Source of the DNA: Mycobacterium sp. Aquia_216 | GTDB lineage: Bacteria; Actinomycetota; Actinomycetes; Mycobacteriales; Mycobacteriaceae | Assembly (NCBI RefSeq): GCF_026723865.1 | Contig: NZ_CP113529.1 | Span: 1,922,001 to 1,986,000, forward strand | Direction: 5' to 3' | DNA: 64,000 nucleotides | In this document: in pieces, positions 33,553 to 42,694 of the stretch | Layout: each line of letters starts with the position of its first letter | Numbering within the stretch: the stretch's first letter is position 1 | Made by a program: the position numbers and the translations under genes | Notes under the pieces: generated by a model | What the model saw: the letters and a program-made list of their open reading frames with translations, nothing else | Databases searched by the model: none | What the model was told of the DNA's origin: nothing

Positions 33553-35919
33553 TTATCGACCTTCCTGTTCGGCTGGCCGCCACCGCTCATGTCGGGTGCC
33601 GGCCACGCCCTCGCGGATCAGTTCCAAGCGCGGCTTGGGGCCGTCGGTGCGGCCGGCCTGGGGTCTGCGTCGACCGGCTTTCCAGGCGTTGGGCCATTCG
33701 GCGCCAGAGCCTCTGTAGCCTTGTTCGGCCGCGGCGTGCAGTGTCCAGTTCGAGTCGTAAAGATGAACTCGCCCAAGGGCACACAGGTCGGCTCGCCCGG
33801 CGAGGACGATGGAATTCACATCGTCGTGCGACGAGATCACACCGACCGCGATCGTGGGTATGTCCACGTTGTTGCGGATCTTGTCCGCGAAGGGGGTCTG
33901 ATAGGAGCGGCCGAAGGCTGGCGTCTCGTCGGGTGTTACTTGGCCCGACGAGACGTCGATGGCGGCGGCGCCGACGTCCTTGAAGGCTTGGGCGATGAGG
34001 ACTGCATCATCGCCCGTGATTCCGCCGTCGACCCAGTCAGTTGCCGAAATGCGCACGGTCATCGGCTTGTTCTCTGGCCACACCTTTCGTACCGCCCGGA
34101 ACACGTCGAGCGGGTAGCGCAGCCGACCGGCTAGGTCGCCGCCGTACTGGTCGGTGCGGCGGTTGGTGACCGGCGAAATGAACGACGAGAGCAGGTAGCC
34201 GTGCGCGCAGTGCAGCTCGAGCAGATCGAAGCCAGCCTCGTCGGACCGCCTTGCCGCGTCGACGAATTCCTGTGTGATTTGGGCGAGGTCCGCTTCGGTC
34301 AGCTCCCGGGGCACCTGATTCACGTCCGCCTTGTATGGCAGTGGCGAAGGGGCGACGATCTCCCAGTTGCCCTCGTCGAGCGGCTGGTCGATGCCATCCC
34401 ACATGAGCTTTGTGGAGCCCTTGCGGCCGGAATGGCCAAGTTGGATACCGACTTTCGAGAATGAATCCTCATGGACGAAGTCCGTGATTTGTCGCCAGGC
34501 CCAAGCTTGTTCGTCGGACCAGATGCCAGTGCAGCCGAGGGTGATCCGGCCCGCTTCGCTCACGCAGACCATCTCCGTCATGACCAGTCCGGCACCGCCC
34601 AGCGCCTTGCCGCCGAGATGGACCAGATGGAATTTGTTAGGCATGCCGCCCTCGGCACGGTACATATCCATCGGGGACACCACCACCCGGTTGGCCAGCT
34701 GCAGATCACCGAGTTGGAACGGCTGAAACATGGGCGGCGTGTCGGCCTGATGGGAGAGGTGCTGAGCAGTAAACCAATCATTCACGTGTTCAACGAATTC
34801 GGGATCACGCAGCTGGAGATTCTCGTAGGTCACCCGGCGACTGCGGGTCATGATGTTGAAGGCGAACTGTTGAGGATGCTGCTCGACGTACTGGCCGAGA
34901 TTTTCAAACCATTCGAGGCTTGCCCGGGCAGCGCGCTGTGTGGACAGAACAACCGCCTTGCGCTCGGTTTCGTACTCGTCCAGTGCCACCGGAATGTCGT
35001 CGTGTTCGTGCACGCAGGCCGCCAGGGACAGCGCATCCTCCATCGCGAGCTTGGTGCCTGATCCGATGGAGAAGTGTGCGGTGTGTGCGGCGTCGCCGAG
35101 GAGGACAACGTTGTCGTGGCGCCAGTGCTCAGTGTGCACGGTCGTGAAGTTCAACCACTTGGAGTTGTTCGCCATCACCTCGTGGCCGTCGAGAACGTCT
35201 GCGAACAGGTCCTTGATCACGTCGATGGACTTCTCGTCGGATTGGCCGGGCGCGAAATCGTGTGTCGCGAAGACGTCGAATCCTGCTGCGCGCCAGACGC
35301 CTTCTTTCATCTCGATGATGAAGGTGCTGCCCGTGGCATCGAATGGGTAACCGTGTGCCTGCATCACGCCGTAGGGCGTTTCGCGAATGTAGAACTTGAA
35401 CGCGTCGAATACCTTGTCTGTCCCCAGCCACATGTACTTGCAGGCACCGCGGTCCAGCCGTGGCTCGAACGACGAAGCGTATGTCGAACGCACCGTCGAG
35501 TTGACGCCATCGGACGCTACGACTAAATCACTCGTCGCGGCAAGGATTCTCACGCTCGGGGCTTCCCTGCAGAAATGCACGCTGACGCCGAGGCTGGCGC
35601 ATCGTTCCTGTAGAACCTGGAGGAGCCGCTTGCGGCTCATGGCCGCGAAGCGGTGGCCCCCGCTGGTGATCGTTTCACCCCTGAAGTGCACGTCGATGTC
35701 GTCCCAGCGGGCGAATTCTTGCTCCATCCGCCGATAGATCTCGATGTCTGCGTGCTCGATTCCGCCGAGAGTCTCGTCGGAGAAAACAACCCCGAACCCG
35801 AAAGTGTCGTCGGGCGCGTTGCGTTCCCACACGGTGATCTCGTTGTCGGGGCCTAGCTGTTTGGCTAGTGCCGAGAAGTACAGGCCGCCCGGACCGCCGC
35901 CGATAACCGCAATACGCAC
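33553..35919 (-). CDS. Two-domain 2-aminobenzoyl-CoA (or salicylyl-CoA) monooxygenase/reductase
   Basis: Protein of 788 residues. Residues 1-380 are an FAD monooxygenase with GGGPGG at 7-12 and VVLLGDAAHTAHFSIGSGTK for the second FAD contact. From about residue 396 an old-yellow-enzyme domain follows: MFQPFQLGDLQLANRVVVSP, LELHCAHGYLLSSFISPVTN, RRTDQYGGDLAGR. This fusion is that of 2-aminobenzoyl-CoA monooxygenase/reductase, which hydroxylates and then reduces the aromatic ring of the CoA thioester; databases also call the family salicylyl-CoA 5-hydroxylase/oxidoreductase. GTG 35919 is chosen because GGGAG lies 5 bases upstream, against GTG 35931. The RidA neighbour favours an amino substrate. 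Confidence 0.9.
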   Translation of the reverse strand: MRIAVIGGGPGGLYFSALAKQLGPDNEITVWERNAPDDTFGFGVVFSDETLGGIEHADIEIYRRMEQEFARWDDIDVHFRGETITSGGHRFAAMSRKRLLQVLQERCASLGVSVHFCREAPSVRILAATSDLVVASDGVNSTVRSTYASSFEPRLDRGACKYMWLGTDKVFDAFKFYIRETPYGVMQAHGYPFDATGSTFIIEMKEGVWRAAGFDVFATHDFAPGQSDEKSIDVIKDLFADVLDGHEVMANNSKWLNFTTVHTEHWRHDNVVLLGDAAHTAHFSIGSGTKLAMEDALSLAACVHEHDDIPVALDEYETERKAVVLSTQRAARASLEWFENLGQYVEQHPQQFAFNIMTRSRRVTYENLQLRDPEFVEHVNDWFTAQHLSHQADTPPMFQPFQLGDLQLANRVVVSPMDMYRAEGGMPNKFHLVHLGGKALGGAGLVMTEMVCVSEAGRITLGCTGIWSDEQAWAWRQITDFVHEDSFSKVGIQLGHSGRKGSTKLMWDGIDQPLDEGNWEIVAPSPLPYKADVNQVPRELTEADLAQITQEFVDAARRSDEAGFDLLELHCAHGYLLSSFISPVTNRRTDQYGGDLAGRLRYPLDVFRAVRKVWPENKPMTVRISATDWVDGGITGDDAVLIAQAFKDVGAAAIDVSSGQVTPDETPAFGRSYQTPFADKIRNNVDIPTIAVGVISSHDDVNSIVLAGRADLCALGRVHLYDSNWTLHAAAEQGYRGSGAEWPNAWKAGRRRPQAGRTDGPKPRLELIREGVAGTRHERWRPAEQEGR

Positions 35920-36055
35920 ATTCGCTCCCACTCAGTACCGCCTACACTTGAATCATATTCTTAAAAAACAACGGCCGTCAAGAAAACAGCATATCCTCGT
36001 GGGAGGTGCGCCCGCCGCTGCCCGTGGGTGGGTACCTGGCGAGCACTACCTGCAG

Positions 36056-37684
36056 CTAGATCGGCTTCGCGCCATCCCGTGCGACGCCCGGTAACCGGGA
36101 GCGCTGCAACTTTCCGCTTGACGTTTTGGGCAATTCGTCTACGAAGACGACGCGACGTGGGTATTTGTATGGTGCGATTCGTTGCTTAACAAAATCCTGC
36201 AGTCCGGTTGCGACTCGCGCGCCGCGGTCGACCCCCTCACGCAGTACAACGAACGCCGTCACGAGCTGCCCTCGGTCGATATCAGGCACGCCTGCCACGG
36301 CGCACTCGCTGACATCAGGATGGGTCAGCAAAGCTTCTTCGACCTCGGGAGCGGCAATGTTGTAGCCGGACGAGACGATCATGTCGTCGCTGCGTGCCTG
36401 ATACCACAAGTAGCCGTCCGCGTCCTGAATAAAAGTGTCGCCGGTGACGTTCCAGCCCTTTTTAACGTATTCGCCTTGTCGATCATCGGCGAGGTAACGA
36501 CATCCCGTTGGCCCTTTGACTGCGAGCTGTCCGGGCGTTCCCGGAGGCTGTGGTTTGCCTTGATCGTCAAGGACCGCGACGACGTAGCCCGGTACAGCGC
36601 GGCCGGTGGAGCCGACCTTTATCTCGTCAGTGGGGGAGGCAACGAAGATGTGCAACATCTCGGTGGCTCCGATGCCATTAATGAGCTTAACGCCGGTCGC
36701 GTCGAAGACCGCGTGCCAGGTGGAGGCAGGAAGATGCTCGCCTGCGGCGACCGCGCGGCGCAACGTCGATATCTTGTGCGCGTTGCCCGAGGCGACCATT
36801 GCGCGGTACGCCGTTGGCGCGGTGAAGCAAATAGTGACCTCATGCTGGGCGATGTGGTCAGCGAGCTCGTCTGGTGTTGCCTTTTCGAGAAGCAGCGTTG
36901 CGGCGCCAACGCGCAGCGGAAAAACGACGAGACCGCCGAGACCAAAGGTAAACGCCACCGGTGGAGTACCCGTGAAGATGTCAGTAGTGACGGGTTTGAG
37001 CACGTGTGCTGAGAATGTATCGGCGACGGCTAACACGTCGCGGTGGAAGTGCATCGTGGCTTTTGGGCGACCGGTGGTTCCTGACGTAAACGCAAGTAGC
37101 GCAACATCGTCCGCGGCGGTGTCGACTGCCGTGAAGTCGGCGGCCTTGCTCTCGATCGCAGTGGTGAGGCCGGCGTCGCCGCCGAACTCGGCGACTCGCA
37201 GGCCTGCGACATCCGACGCAGTGAGGGCCTCAGTGAAGCGTGCGTCGCACAACGCCAAATCGACGCTGGCCGCATTGGCGATCTTAGTTAGTTCGACTTC
37301 GCGCAGCATCGGCATCGTGGTGACTGCGACGGCCCCGGCCTTGATGATCGCGAACCAGCAGGCCACCAGCCACGGGTTGTTGGGACCGCGGAGTAAAACA
37401 CGATTACCGGGGACAATTCCGTAGTCCTCGACCAACACCGCGGCGACCTGGTTCGAGACGCGACGCAAGTCGCCGTATGTCCACGGGGGCGCGTCGGGCG
37501 TCAGCAGACACGGGTGGTCAACGCCGATACGGTCAGCGACCTTGTCCAGCAACTCGACGGCACAATTCAATCGCGCAGGGTATTGGAGTCCCGGCAGGTT
37601 GAACAGCAGCTCGGGCCACAGCTCCTTTGCCGGCATGTTGTCCCGACAGAAGGTGTCGATGTGGGCAGTAAACGACGGTCTCAT
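36056..37684 (-). CDS. Aryl-CoA ligase, probable 2-aminobenzoate-CoA ligase
   Basis: Protein of 542 residues. P-loop FTSGTTGRPKATMHFHRD, motif LINGIGATEMLHIFVASP, adenylate loop VTGDTFIQDADGYLWYQARS then DDMIVSSGYNIAAPEVEEAL, and the catalytic Lys in LPKTSSGKLQRSRL. The TTMPMLREVELTKI and GIGATEMLHIF segments are those of the benzoate/2-aminobenzoate-CoA ligase family. It forms the aryl-CoA that the downstream two-domain monooxygenase uses. A gap of 136 bases separates it from that gene. Confidence 0.88.
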   Translation of the reverse strand: MRPSFTAHIDTFCRDNMPAKELWPELLFNLPGLQYPARLNCAVELLDKVADRIGVDHPCLLTPDAPPWTYGDLRRVSNQVAAVLVEDYGIVPGNRVLLRGPNNPWLVACWFAIIKAGAVAVTTMPMLREVELTKIANAASVDLALCDARFTEALTASDVAGLRVAEFGGDAGLTTAIESKAADFTAVDTAADDVALLAFTSGTTGRPKATMHFHRDVLAVADTFSAHVLKPVTTDIFTGTPPVAFTFGLGGLVVFPLRVGAATLLLEKATPDELADHIAQHEVTICFTAPTAYRAMVASGNAHKISTLRRAVAAGEHLPASTWHAVFDATGVKLINGIGATEMLHIFVASPTDEIKVGSTGRAVPGYVVAVLDDQGKPQPPGTPGQLAVKGPTGCRYLADDRQGEYVKKGWNVTGDTFIQDADGYLWYQARSDDMIVSSGYNIAAPEVEEALLTHPDVSECAVAGVPDIDRGQLVTAFVVLREGVDRGARVATGLQDFVKQRIAPYKYPRRVVFVDELPKTSSGKLQRSRLPGVARDGAKPI

Positions 37685-37779
37685 CGCGTCCCTTCTGGGG
37701 CTGAAGCTGATATTTCGTATAAAGAGCGGTAATCACTACTACGCAATATTTCTGCGAACTTCGCCCCTTGGTCCGGCGG

Positions 37780-38178
37780 CTAATCAAGCAGTACGGCAAT
37801 GCCTTGGACCTCAACAAGAGCTTCGGCGTCCCACAAACGAGCCACCCCAATACCGGCTGTCGGTGGGTAGCTGCGGCCAACGAGTTGTTTCCACACGGCT
37901 CCGATTGCATGCGAACTGGCCCGATAGTCGTCAATATTGACGATGTAGATAGTCAAGCTCGCGAGATCGGTGGGGGTGCCTCCGGCAGCGGCAAGGGCCG
38001 TGAGCAAGTTGCCGAGGGCCCGCTCGAACTGCTCTGCCACGGTCGTACCAACGATGCGCCCGGATGCATCCAGTGCGGTCTGGCCCGCTAGAAAAACGAT
38101 CGTCCCAGAACCTACCGCGGCGTGCGAGAAACCTTTCGGTGTGCCGAGTTCGGGTGGATTGATGAACTCAAGACTCAT
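37780..38178 (-). CDS. RidA/YjgF-family imine deaminase
   Basis: Protein of 132 residues: FSHAAVGSGTIVFLAGQTAL, EQFERALGNLLTALAAAG, SLTIYIVNIDDYRA and TAGIGVARLWDAEALVEVQG give the whole chorismate-mutase-like RidA fold. The usual substrate-clasping Arg of the RidA subgroup (PAR motif) is replaced in PPTAGIGVARL, so it is probably an Rid2-7-type member. RidA proteins hydrolyse imines/enamines and release ammonia. Inside an aryl-CoA operon this points to removal of an amino group after ring reduction, which supports 2-aminobenzoate as substrate. Confidence 0.87.
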   Translation of the reverse strand: MSLEFINPPELGTPKGFSHAAVGSGTIVFLAGQTALDASGRIVGTTVAEQFERALGNLLTALAAAGGTPTDLASLTIYIVNIDDYRASSHAIGAVWKQLVGRSYPPTAGIGVARLWDAEALVEVQGIAVLLD

Positions 38179-38206
38179 GCGGCACTCCCGGAGCTGTTGT
38201 GCGCAG

Positions 38207-38968
38207 TCACGATTGAACTCCTCCGCCGTCGACCGTGATGCCCTGCCCGTTGATGGCAGCGTTGGTAACGCACAGCCACACCGCGTCGGCTACCTCGTCC
38301 ACCGTCACCAATCGTCGATTGGGTTGCTTCATTTGCAGTGCCGCCCGTGCGTCCTCGACTGTGCGGCCGGTTGTCTGTGCGATATTGGCGATGGTGCGCT
38401 CAGTCATGGGGGTGTCGACGTATCCAGGACACACTGCGTTGACGGTGACTCCTTTGGTAGCCAGTTCGGCGGCGGCAGTACGCACTACTCCAAGCAGACC
38501 GTGTTTGCTGGCGGTATAAGCACTGACGTAGGAATCACCTTTCTTGGCGGCGACGGAAGCGATCACCACGATCCGTCCGTAGCCACGATCGATCATCGCT
38601 GGCGCAGCCCGTCGGATGCAGCGAAACGGTGCCGTGAGATTCACGTCCAGCATCTGATCCCATTGTGTGTCGGTGGTCTTCACAAGTGGTGCCGCTGCCG
38701 ACACCCCTGCGGCTGCAATGAGGATTTCCACTGCCCCCCAATAACTTTCAACTGCGCTGAATACCTTATCGATGGCGGCGTTCGACGTGATGTCCGCTGG
38801 TAGTACCAGCACCTCGCCCGCACACAGACGCGCCGTCTCTTTCAGTTCTTCCTTCGTCCGCGAGGTCAGCGCGACGCGGCAGCCGTGCGAACTGAGTCGT
38901 ATCGCTACCGCGCGACCGATTCCACGACCAGCACCGGTCACCAGGGACACCGATCCTTCGTTTGACAC
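38207..38968 (-). CDS. SDR-family oxidoreductase (3-oxoacyl/3-hydroxyacyl type)
   Basis: Protein of 253 residues. Cofactor motif TGAGRGIGRAVA, NAG-equivalent IAAAGVSAAAP, catalytic Ser in VVIASVAAKKG and Y-x3-K in YTASKHG; the end is GQGITVDGGGVQS. R in TSRTKEE after strand 2 suggests NADPH. The GTG at 38968 lies 7 bases after a CATTGT -10 hexamer, so its mRNA is probably leaderless. First gene of the minus-strand operon that runs to 30.4 kb. It likely oxidises or reduces a hydroxy/keto group on the dearomatised CoA ester. Confidence 0.88.
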   Translation of the reverse strand: MSNEGSVSLVTGAGRGIGRAVAIRLSSHGCRVALTSRTKEELKETARLCAGEVLVLPADITSNAAIDKVFSAVESYWGAVEILIAAAGVSAAAPLVKTTDTQWDQMLDVNLTAPFRCIRRAAPAMIDRGYGRIVVIASVAAKKGDSYVSAYTASKHGLLGVVRTAAAELATKGVTVNAVCPGYVDTPMTERTIANIAQTTGRTVEDARAALQMKQPNRRLVTVDEVADAVWLCVTNAAINGQGITVDGGGVQS

Positions 38969-38975
38969 CTTCCCG

Positions 38976-39014
38976 ACAATGCCACGGATACGTTACGATC
39001 GTCAATATGACGAT
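38976..39014. promoter_or_regulatory. Divergent promoter with palindromic operator
   Basis: A perfect palindrome ATCGTCA-ATA-TGACGAT spans 38998-39014. On the minus strand TTGACG (39005-39000) and CATTGT (38981-38976) form a promoter for the SDR operon with an 18-base spacer, so the operator overlaps the -35. The same sequence block is found at 28134-28169. The thiolase start on the plus strand is at 39038. Confidence 0.72.
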
Positions 39015-39037
39015 ATATTTGCAGGTGGCCCGGAAAT

Positions 39038-40235
39038 ATGCCTGAAGCGTTCTTAGTGCGCGGCGTGCGTACCGCATTCGGTCGATACGGAGGGGCGTTG
39101 GCAGGCACTCGCCCCGACGACTTGGCCGCGCACGTAGTGGCAGAGCTGGTACGACTAGAGCCCGGCGTCGACTGGAGCGCCGTGGACGAGGTCATCTTGG
39201 GCTGCGCAAATCAGGCAGGCGAAGACAATCGCAATATCGCACGCATGGCGGTGCTGCTCGCCGATCTACCTATAGAAGTTCCCGGTACAACAGTTAATCG
39301 GCTATGCGGGTCAGGGCTCGACGCCATCACCCAGGCCGCGCGCAGCATTCGCGCGGGAGACGCTGATCTTGTAATTGCGGGAGGCGTGGAGAGCATGACG
39401 CGGGCGCCGTTTGTCTCCCCGAAGGCCGGCATCGCCTGGGCGCGCGCCCCCGAGCAGTACGACACAACCATCGGTTGGAGATTCGTCAATCCGCGTATGC
39501 GAGAGCGGTTCGGCGTCGACTCGATGCCTGAGACGGCCCAGATTGTCGCCGATGAATACGGAATCTCACGAGAAGACCAAGATGCCTTCGCATTTCGGTC
39601 CCAACAGCGGACCGCGTATGCGGTCGCCTCGAAACGACTCGACCGAGAGATCGCGCCGATCGAGGTTCCGCGACAAGGTGCCGATGCCCAGCGAGTCGCA
39701 GCCGACGAACATCCACGTGAAACTACGCTGAGCAAGCTGGCCAAGCTGCCAAGCATCATCCCGGGAGGAAGCGTCACTGCGGCCAACTCGTCGGGGATCA
39801 ACGACGGCGCTGCCGTAATGCTGGTTGCCTCCGAAGACGGTGTCGCGAAGTATGGTTTGAATCCCTTGGCGCGTCTTACGTCGGGGGCGGCCAGCGGCGT
39901 GGCCCCACGCACGATGGGAATCGGCCCTATTCCCGCCACACTCAGATTGCTCGACCGCTCTGGACTAAAGATCGGTGACATCGACTTCGTCGAACTAAAT
40001 GAGGCCTTTGCCGCCCAGGCGCTAGCAGTGCTGCGTGGCCTTGGACTCCCAGACGACGCCGAGCACGTTAATCCTAATGGGGGGCAATCGCACTCGGGCA
40101 CCTCTTGGGGCCAGCGGCGCACGCTTGGCGCTGACCGCGGCGACCGAGATGAGCGACCGGCAACTCCGTCGCGCGCTGGTCACCATGTGTGTAGGCGTGG
40201 GCCAGGGCATCGCGGTGCTCCTTGCGGCCGCATAG
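39038..40235 (+). pseudogene. Acetyl-CoA acyltransferase (thiolase), two frameshifts near the C-terminus
   Basis: The first 345 or so residues are a normal thiolase, with the nucleophile C90 in TTVNRLCGSGLDAITQA and IDFVELNEAFAAQALAVL. In the last catalytic block the expected NPNGGAIALGHPLGASGAR is broken: six Gs at 40079-40084 instead of seven, then a missing C near 40102. Restoring both gives GGAIALGHPLGASGARLALT and MCVGVGQGIAVLLAAA with a stop at 40233-40235. As written, translation runs on in the wrong frame to 40243 and lacks the active-site His and second Cys, so the product should be inactive. Start ATG 39038 lies in the divergent promoter region. Confidence 0.82.
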
Positions 40236-40251
40236 GGCGGTGACCAGACCG

Positions 40252-41025
40252 ATGTACGAAAATCTGATTGTCAAAGACTGCGACGGCGTCGCTGTGGTCA
40301 TGATGAACCGACCCGATGTTCGAAACGCGATCAACTCGAACATGCAGGCCGAGCTGCGTTCGGTGGTTACTTTAGCCGGGGAGGATGACCGGGTCCGGGC
40401 GGTAATCTTCACTGGCGCAGGAGACCGTGCCTTTGCCGCCGGAGCTGACATCGAGAGCCTGCGCGACTACACCAGCGAGACCGCGATGCAGTCGCGCATG
40501 CAGCGATTGTTTGATGACATCGAGGCGTTAAACAAGCCGACCATCGCGGCGATCAATGGCCATGCCCTCGGTGGGGGCTGCGAGCTAGCAATGGCATGCG
40601 ATATCAGGATCGCCGCGCAGACTGCTCGTTTCGGCCTCCCCGAAACCAACCTCGCGATCCTTCCCGGCGCTGGTGGCACACAAAGGCTGGCCCGGCTCAT
40701 CGGGCCCGGACGGGCCCTGGACATGATCCTTACTGGCCGGAACATATCCGCAGGCGAAGCATTGGGAACAGGTCTGGTTTCGCGAGTAGTCCCTGATGCC
40801 GACCTACTGGTAACGGCCAAGGAGACGGCAGCAACCATCATGGCCAAAGGCCCGCTTGCCATACGTCTGGCCAAGTTGGTAGTGCGCGCCAGTATTGACG
40901 TTGATCCGCGCAGTGGCCTCATGATGGAAAGACTTGCGCAAGCACTGCTTTACAACAGCGACGACAAACGCGAGGGGGTCGAGGCCTTTTTCGCAAAGCG
41001 GCCCCCTAGCTTCACCGGAAAGTAG
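40252..41025 (+). CDS. Enoyl-CoA hydratase
   Basis: Protein of 257 residues from ATG 40252; a GTG at 40240 is also possible. Oxyanion loop RAFAAGADIESL, GHALGGGCELAMACDIRIA with the first catalytic Glu, and GLPETNLAILPGAGGTQRLA with the second Glu make it a standard hydratase, unlike the enoyl-CoA family member at 31.6-32.4 kb. It ends in FFAKRPPSFTGK, the usual tail. It adds water to a 2-enoyl-CoA. It lies directly after the thiolase and before a 3-hydroxyacyl-CoA dehydrogenase. Confidence 0.9.
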   Translation: MYENLIVKDCDGVAVVMMNRPDVRNAINSNMQAELRSVVTLAGEDDRVRAVIFTGAGDRAFAAGADIESLRDYTSETAMQSRMQRLFDDIEALNKPTIAAINGHALGGGCELAMACDIRIAAQTARFGLPETNLAILPGAGGTQRLARLIGPGRALDMILTGRNISAGEALGTGLVSRVVPDADLLVTAKETAATIMAKGPLAIRLAKLVVRASIDVDPRSGLMMERLAQALLYNSDDKREGVEAFFAKRPPSFTGK

Positions 41026-41033
41026 AGCGGGAC

Positions 41034-41966
41034 TTGGATATTGAGCGTGTACTTGTTGTCGGTGCCGGTGCAATGGGATCACAGATCGCACTGCTGTGTT
41101 CACGCGCAGGGTTCACGGTGGCATGCCATGACATCGACCAACATCGGCTCGAGGCGGCATATCGTGAGCTGACCGACCGCAGTGCGCGTGATGTCGCCAA
41201 GGGCTCGCGCAATCAGAGTGATGAAGATGCTGCCCTTCAACGACTAACTTTCGGCACCGATCTCGCCAGGTTGGCCACGGACGCTGACTTCGTCATCGAA
41301 GCCGCGGTAGAAGATCTCGATGTCAAACGAGCGCTATTCGCCCGGCTTGATCGAGTAACGCCCAAACATGCGATCCTGGCCAGTAATTCGTCCGGCTTCG
41401 TGCCCTCGAGGATCGCTGATGCCACCGAGCGTGTCGAGCTTGTCTGTAACGTCCACTTCTTCAATCCTGCGTTGGTGATGAAGGGCGTCGAGATCGTGAC
41501 AGGGCCTGAGACAGCACACAGGACCACGGCAACTGCGGTGGCGTTGGTACGCCGCTTAGGCAGAACACCCATCGTCCTCCATAAGGAGATTCCCGGCTTT
41601 ATTGCTAACCGAATTCTTGGCGCCGTCCGCGACGAAGCGATCTTCCTCTACGAGAGCGGCATCGCGTCCGTGGAAGCTATTGACACCGCATGCCGAACGG
41701 CGCTCGGCTACCCAATGGGGCCTTTCGAACTCATGGATCTCACGGGGATTGACATCGGGTACTCCACCAAGCGTGCACGATTCGCCGAATCCGGAAATCC
41801 TCGCGACGCACCATCAAAGAGCGTGATTGAGCTCGTTGCGCTCGGCCAACTCGGGCGCAAGACGGGGCGCGGCTGGTACGTCTACGACGGCAATGGACGC
41901 AAGATTGGGCCCGATTCTGGTAACCACAGCCCTCGCAGCCACCGGGCAACTGGCGCCGACACCTAG
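41034..41966 (+). CDS. 3-hydroxyacyl-CoA dehydrogenase
   Basis: Protein of 310 residues from TTG 41034, starting 8 bases after the previous stop. NAD-binding VLVVGAGAMGSQIALLCSRA, DFVIEAAVEDLDVKRALFAR, ILASNSSGFVPSRIA and catalytic His in CNVHFFNPALVMKGVEIV with Glu are all in place. The C-terminal domain shows IPGFIANRILGAVRDEAIFL and YPMGPFELMDLTGID, then QLGRKTGRGWYVYDG. It oxidises a 3-hydroxyacyl-CoA to the 3-oxo form with NAD+. Third gene of the plus-strand branch of the catabolic locus. Confidence 0.92.
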   Translation: MDIERVLVVGAGAMGSQIALLCSRAGFTVACHDIDQHRLEAAYRELTDRSARDVAKGSRNQSDEDAALQRLTFGTDLARLATDADFVIEAAVEDLDVKRALFARLDRVTPKHAILASNSSGFVPSRIADATERVELVCNVHFFNPALVMKGVEIVTGPETAHRTTATAVALVRRLGRTPIVLHKEIPGFIANRILGAVRDEAIFLYESGIASVEAIDTACRTALGYPMGPFELMDLTGIDIGYSTKRARFAESGNPRDAPSKSVIELVALGQLGRKTGRGWYVYDGNGRKIGPDSGNHSPRSHRATGADT

Positions 41967-42249
41967 AACGTAAGCACACCTAACGGTTAGACGAATCCGG
42001 TTGCATTGGCGGCCGCCTGTCCTCGGCGATTGAAGTAAAGTCAGACCATGTTTTCACGGCCCAGCTGGCTCGGTGCTGTCCGGGGCCACGGGTGGACATC
42101 CAGCTCAGTCGTGGGCCGACCTGTCGTTCCGGATGTCAGCAGTTCAACGGGTTTGCTTGCTGCGATCACGCGCGATGCGGGCTATGTATAGATCAGGCCT
42201 GTCCGGTCATGTCCACGGGTAGGAAATAAAGGAAATAAAGGTGATGGCA

Positions 42250-42528
42250 ATGGTCACGGCCTTCGTATTGATCGACTGTGGGCAAGAGGCGATCCCGGAA
42301 GTAGCTCGACAACTCTGCGACCTCAAAGGGGTTAGCGAGGTCTATTCGGTGACTGGGGAATTCGATCTGGTAGCAATCGTCCGTGTCGCAGAATTCGACG
42401 AGGTGGCCGAAGTGATTCCCAATGGCATCGCTAAATTACCCGGAGTGGTCACGACACGAACTCATGTTGCGTTCCAAGCTTACTCACGACTGGATCTAGA
42501 GGCCATGTTCTCCATCGGAGCAGACTGA
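42250..42528 (+). CDS. Stand-alone Lrp/AsnC ligand-binding (RAM) domain protein
   Basis: Protein of 92 residues (MVTAFVLIDCGQEAIPEVAR, VSEVYSVTGEFDLVAIVRVA, GVVTTRTHVAFQAYSRLD). It is the effector-binding half of an Lrp/AsnC regulator with no HTH. Such proteins form oligomers and may bind amino acids or tune full-length Lrp regulators. ATG 42250 is chosen for spacing from AAAGG; starts at 42241 and 42244 are in frame. Amino-acid sensing would fit a tryptophan/anthranilate context, but this is context only. Confidence 0.82.
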   Translation: MVTAFVLIDCGQEAIPEVARQLCDLKGVSEVYSVTGEFDLVAIVRVAEFDEVAEVIPNGIAKLPGVVTTRTHVAFQAYSRLDLEAMFSIGAD

Positions 42529-42694
42529 CTTCGAGCGAGCACGAAGACGAACGCGTCTGCCCGGAGTCGGTGAGGCCCGTCGTTGACGGCCGCTTGCGCC
42601 ATGGGAACTCCCGGTTTTGCGAGGTGCGGTAAGAACAGGGCGATGATGATGACTGTTGGAATCGCCGTATTGCAGGAGCCGGGCAAGGAGAGAG

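Noticed and set aside
33553..35919. Salicylate-to-gentisate pathway as main role of the fused monooxygenase
   Set aside because: No gentisate dioxygenase, and RidA plus beta-oxidation genes fit an amino substrate better; kept only as an alternative.
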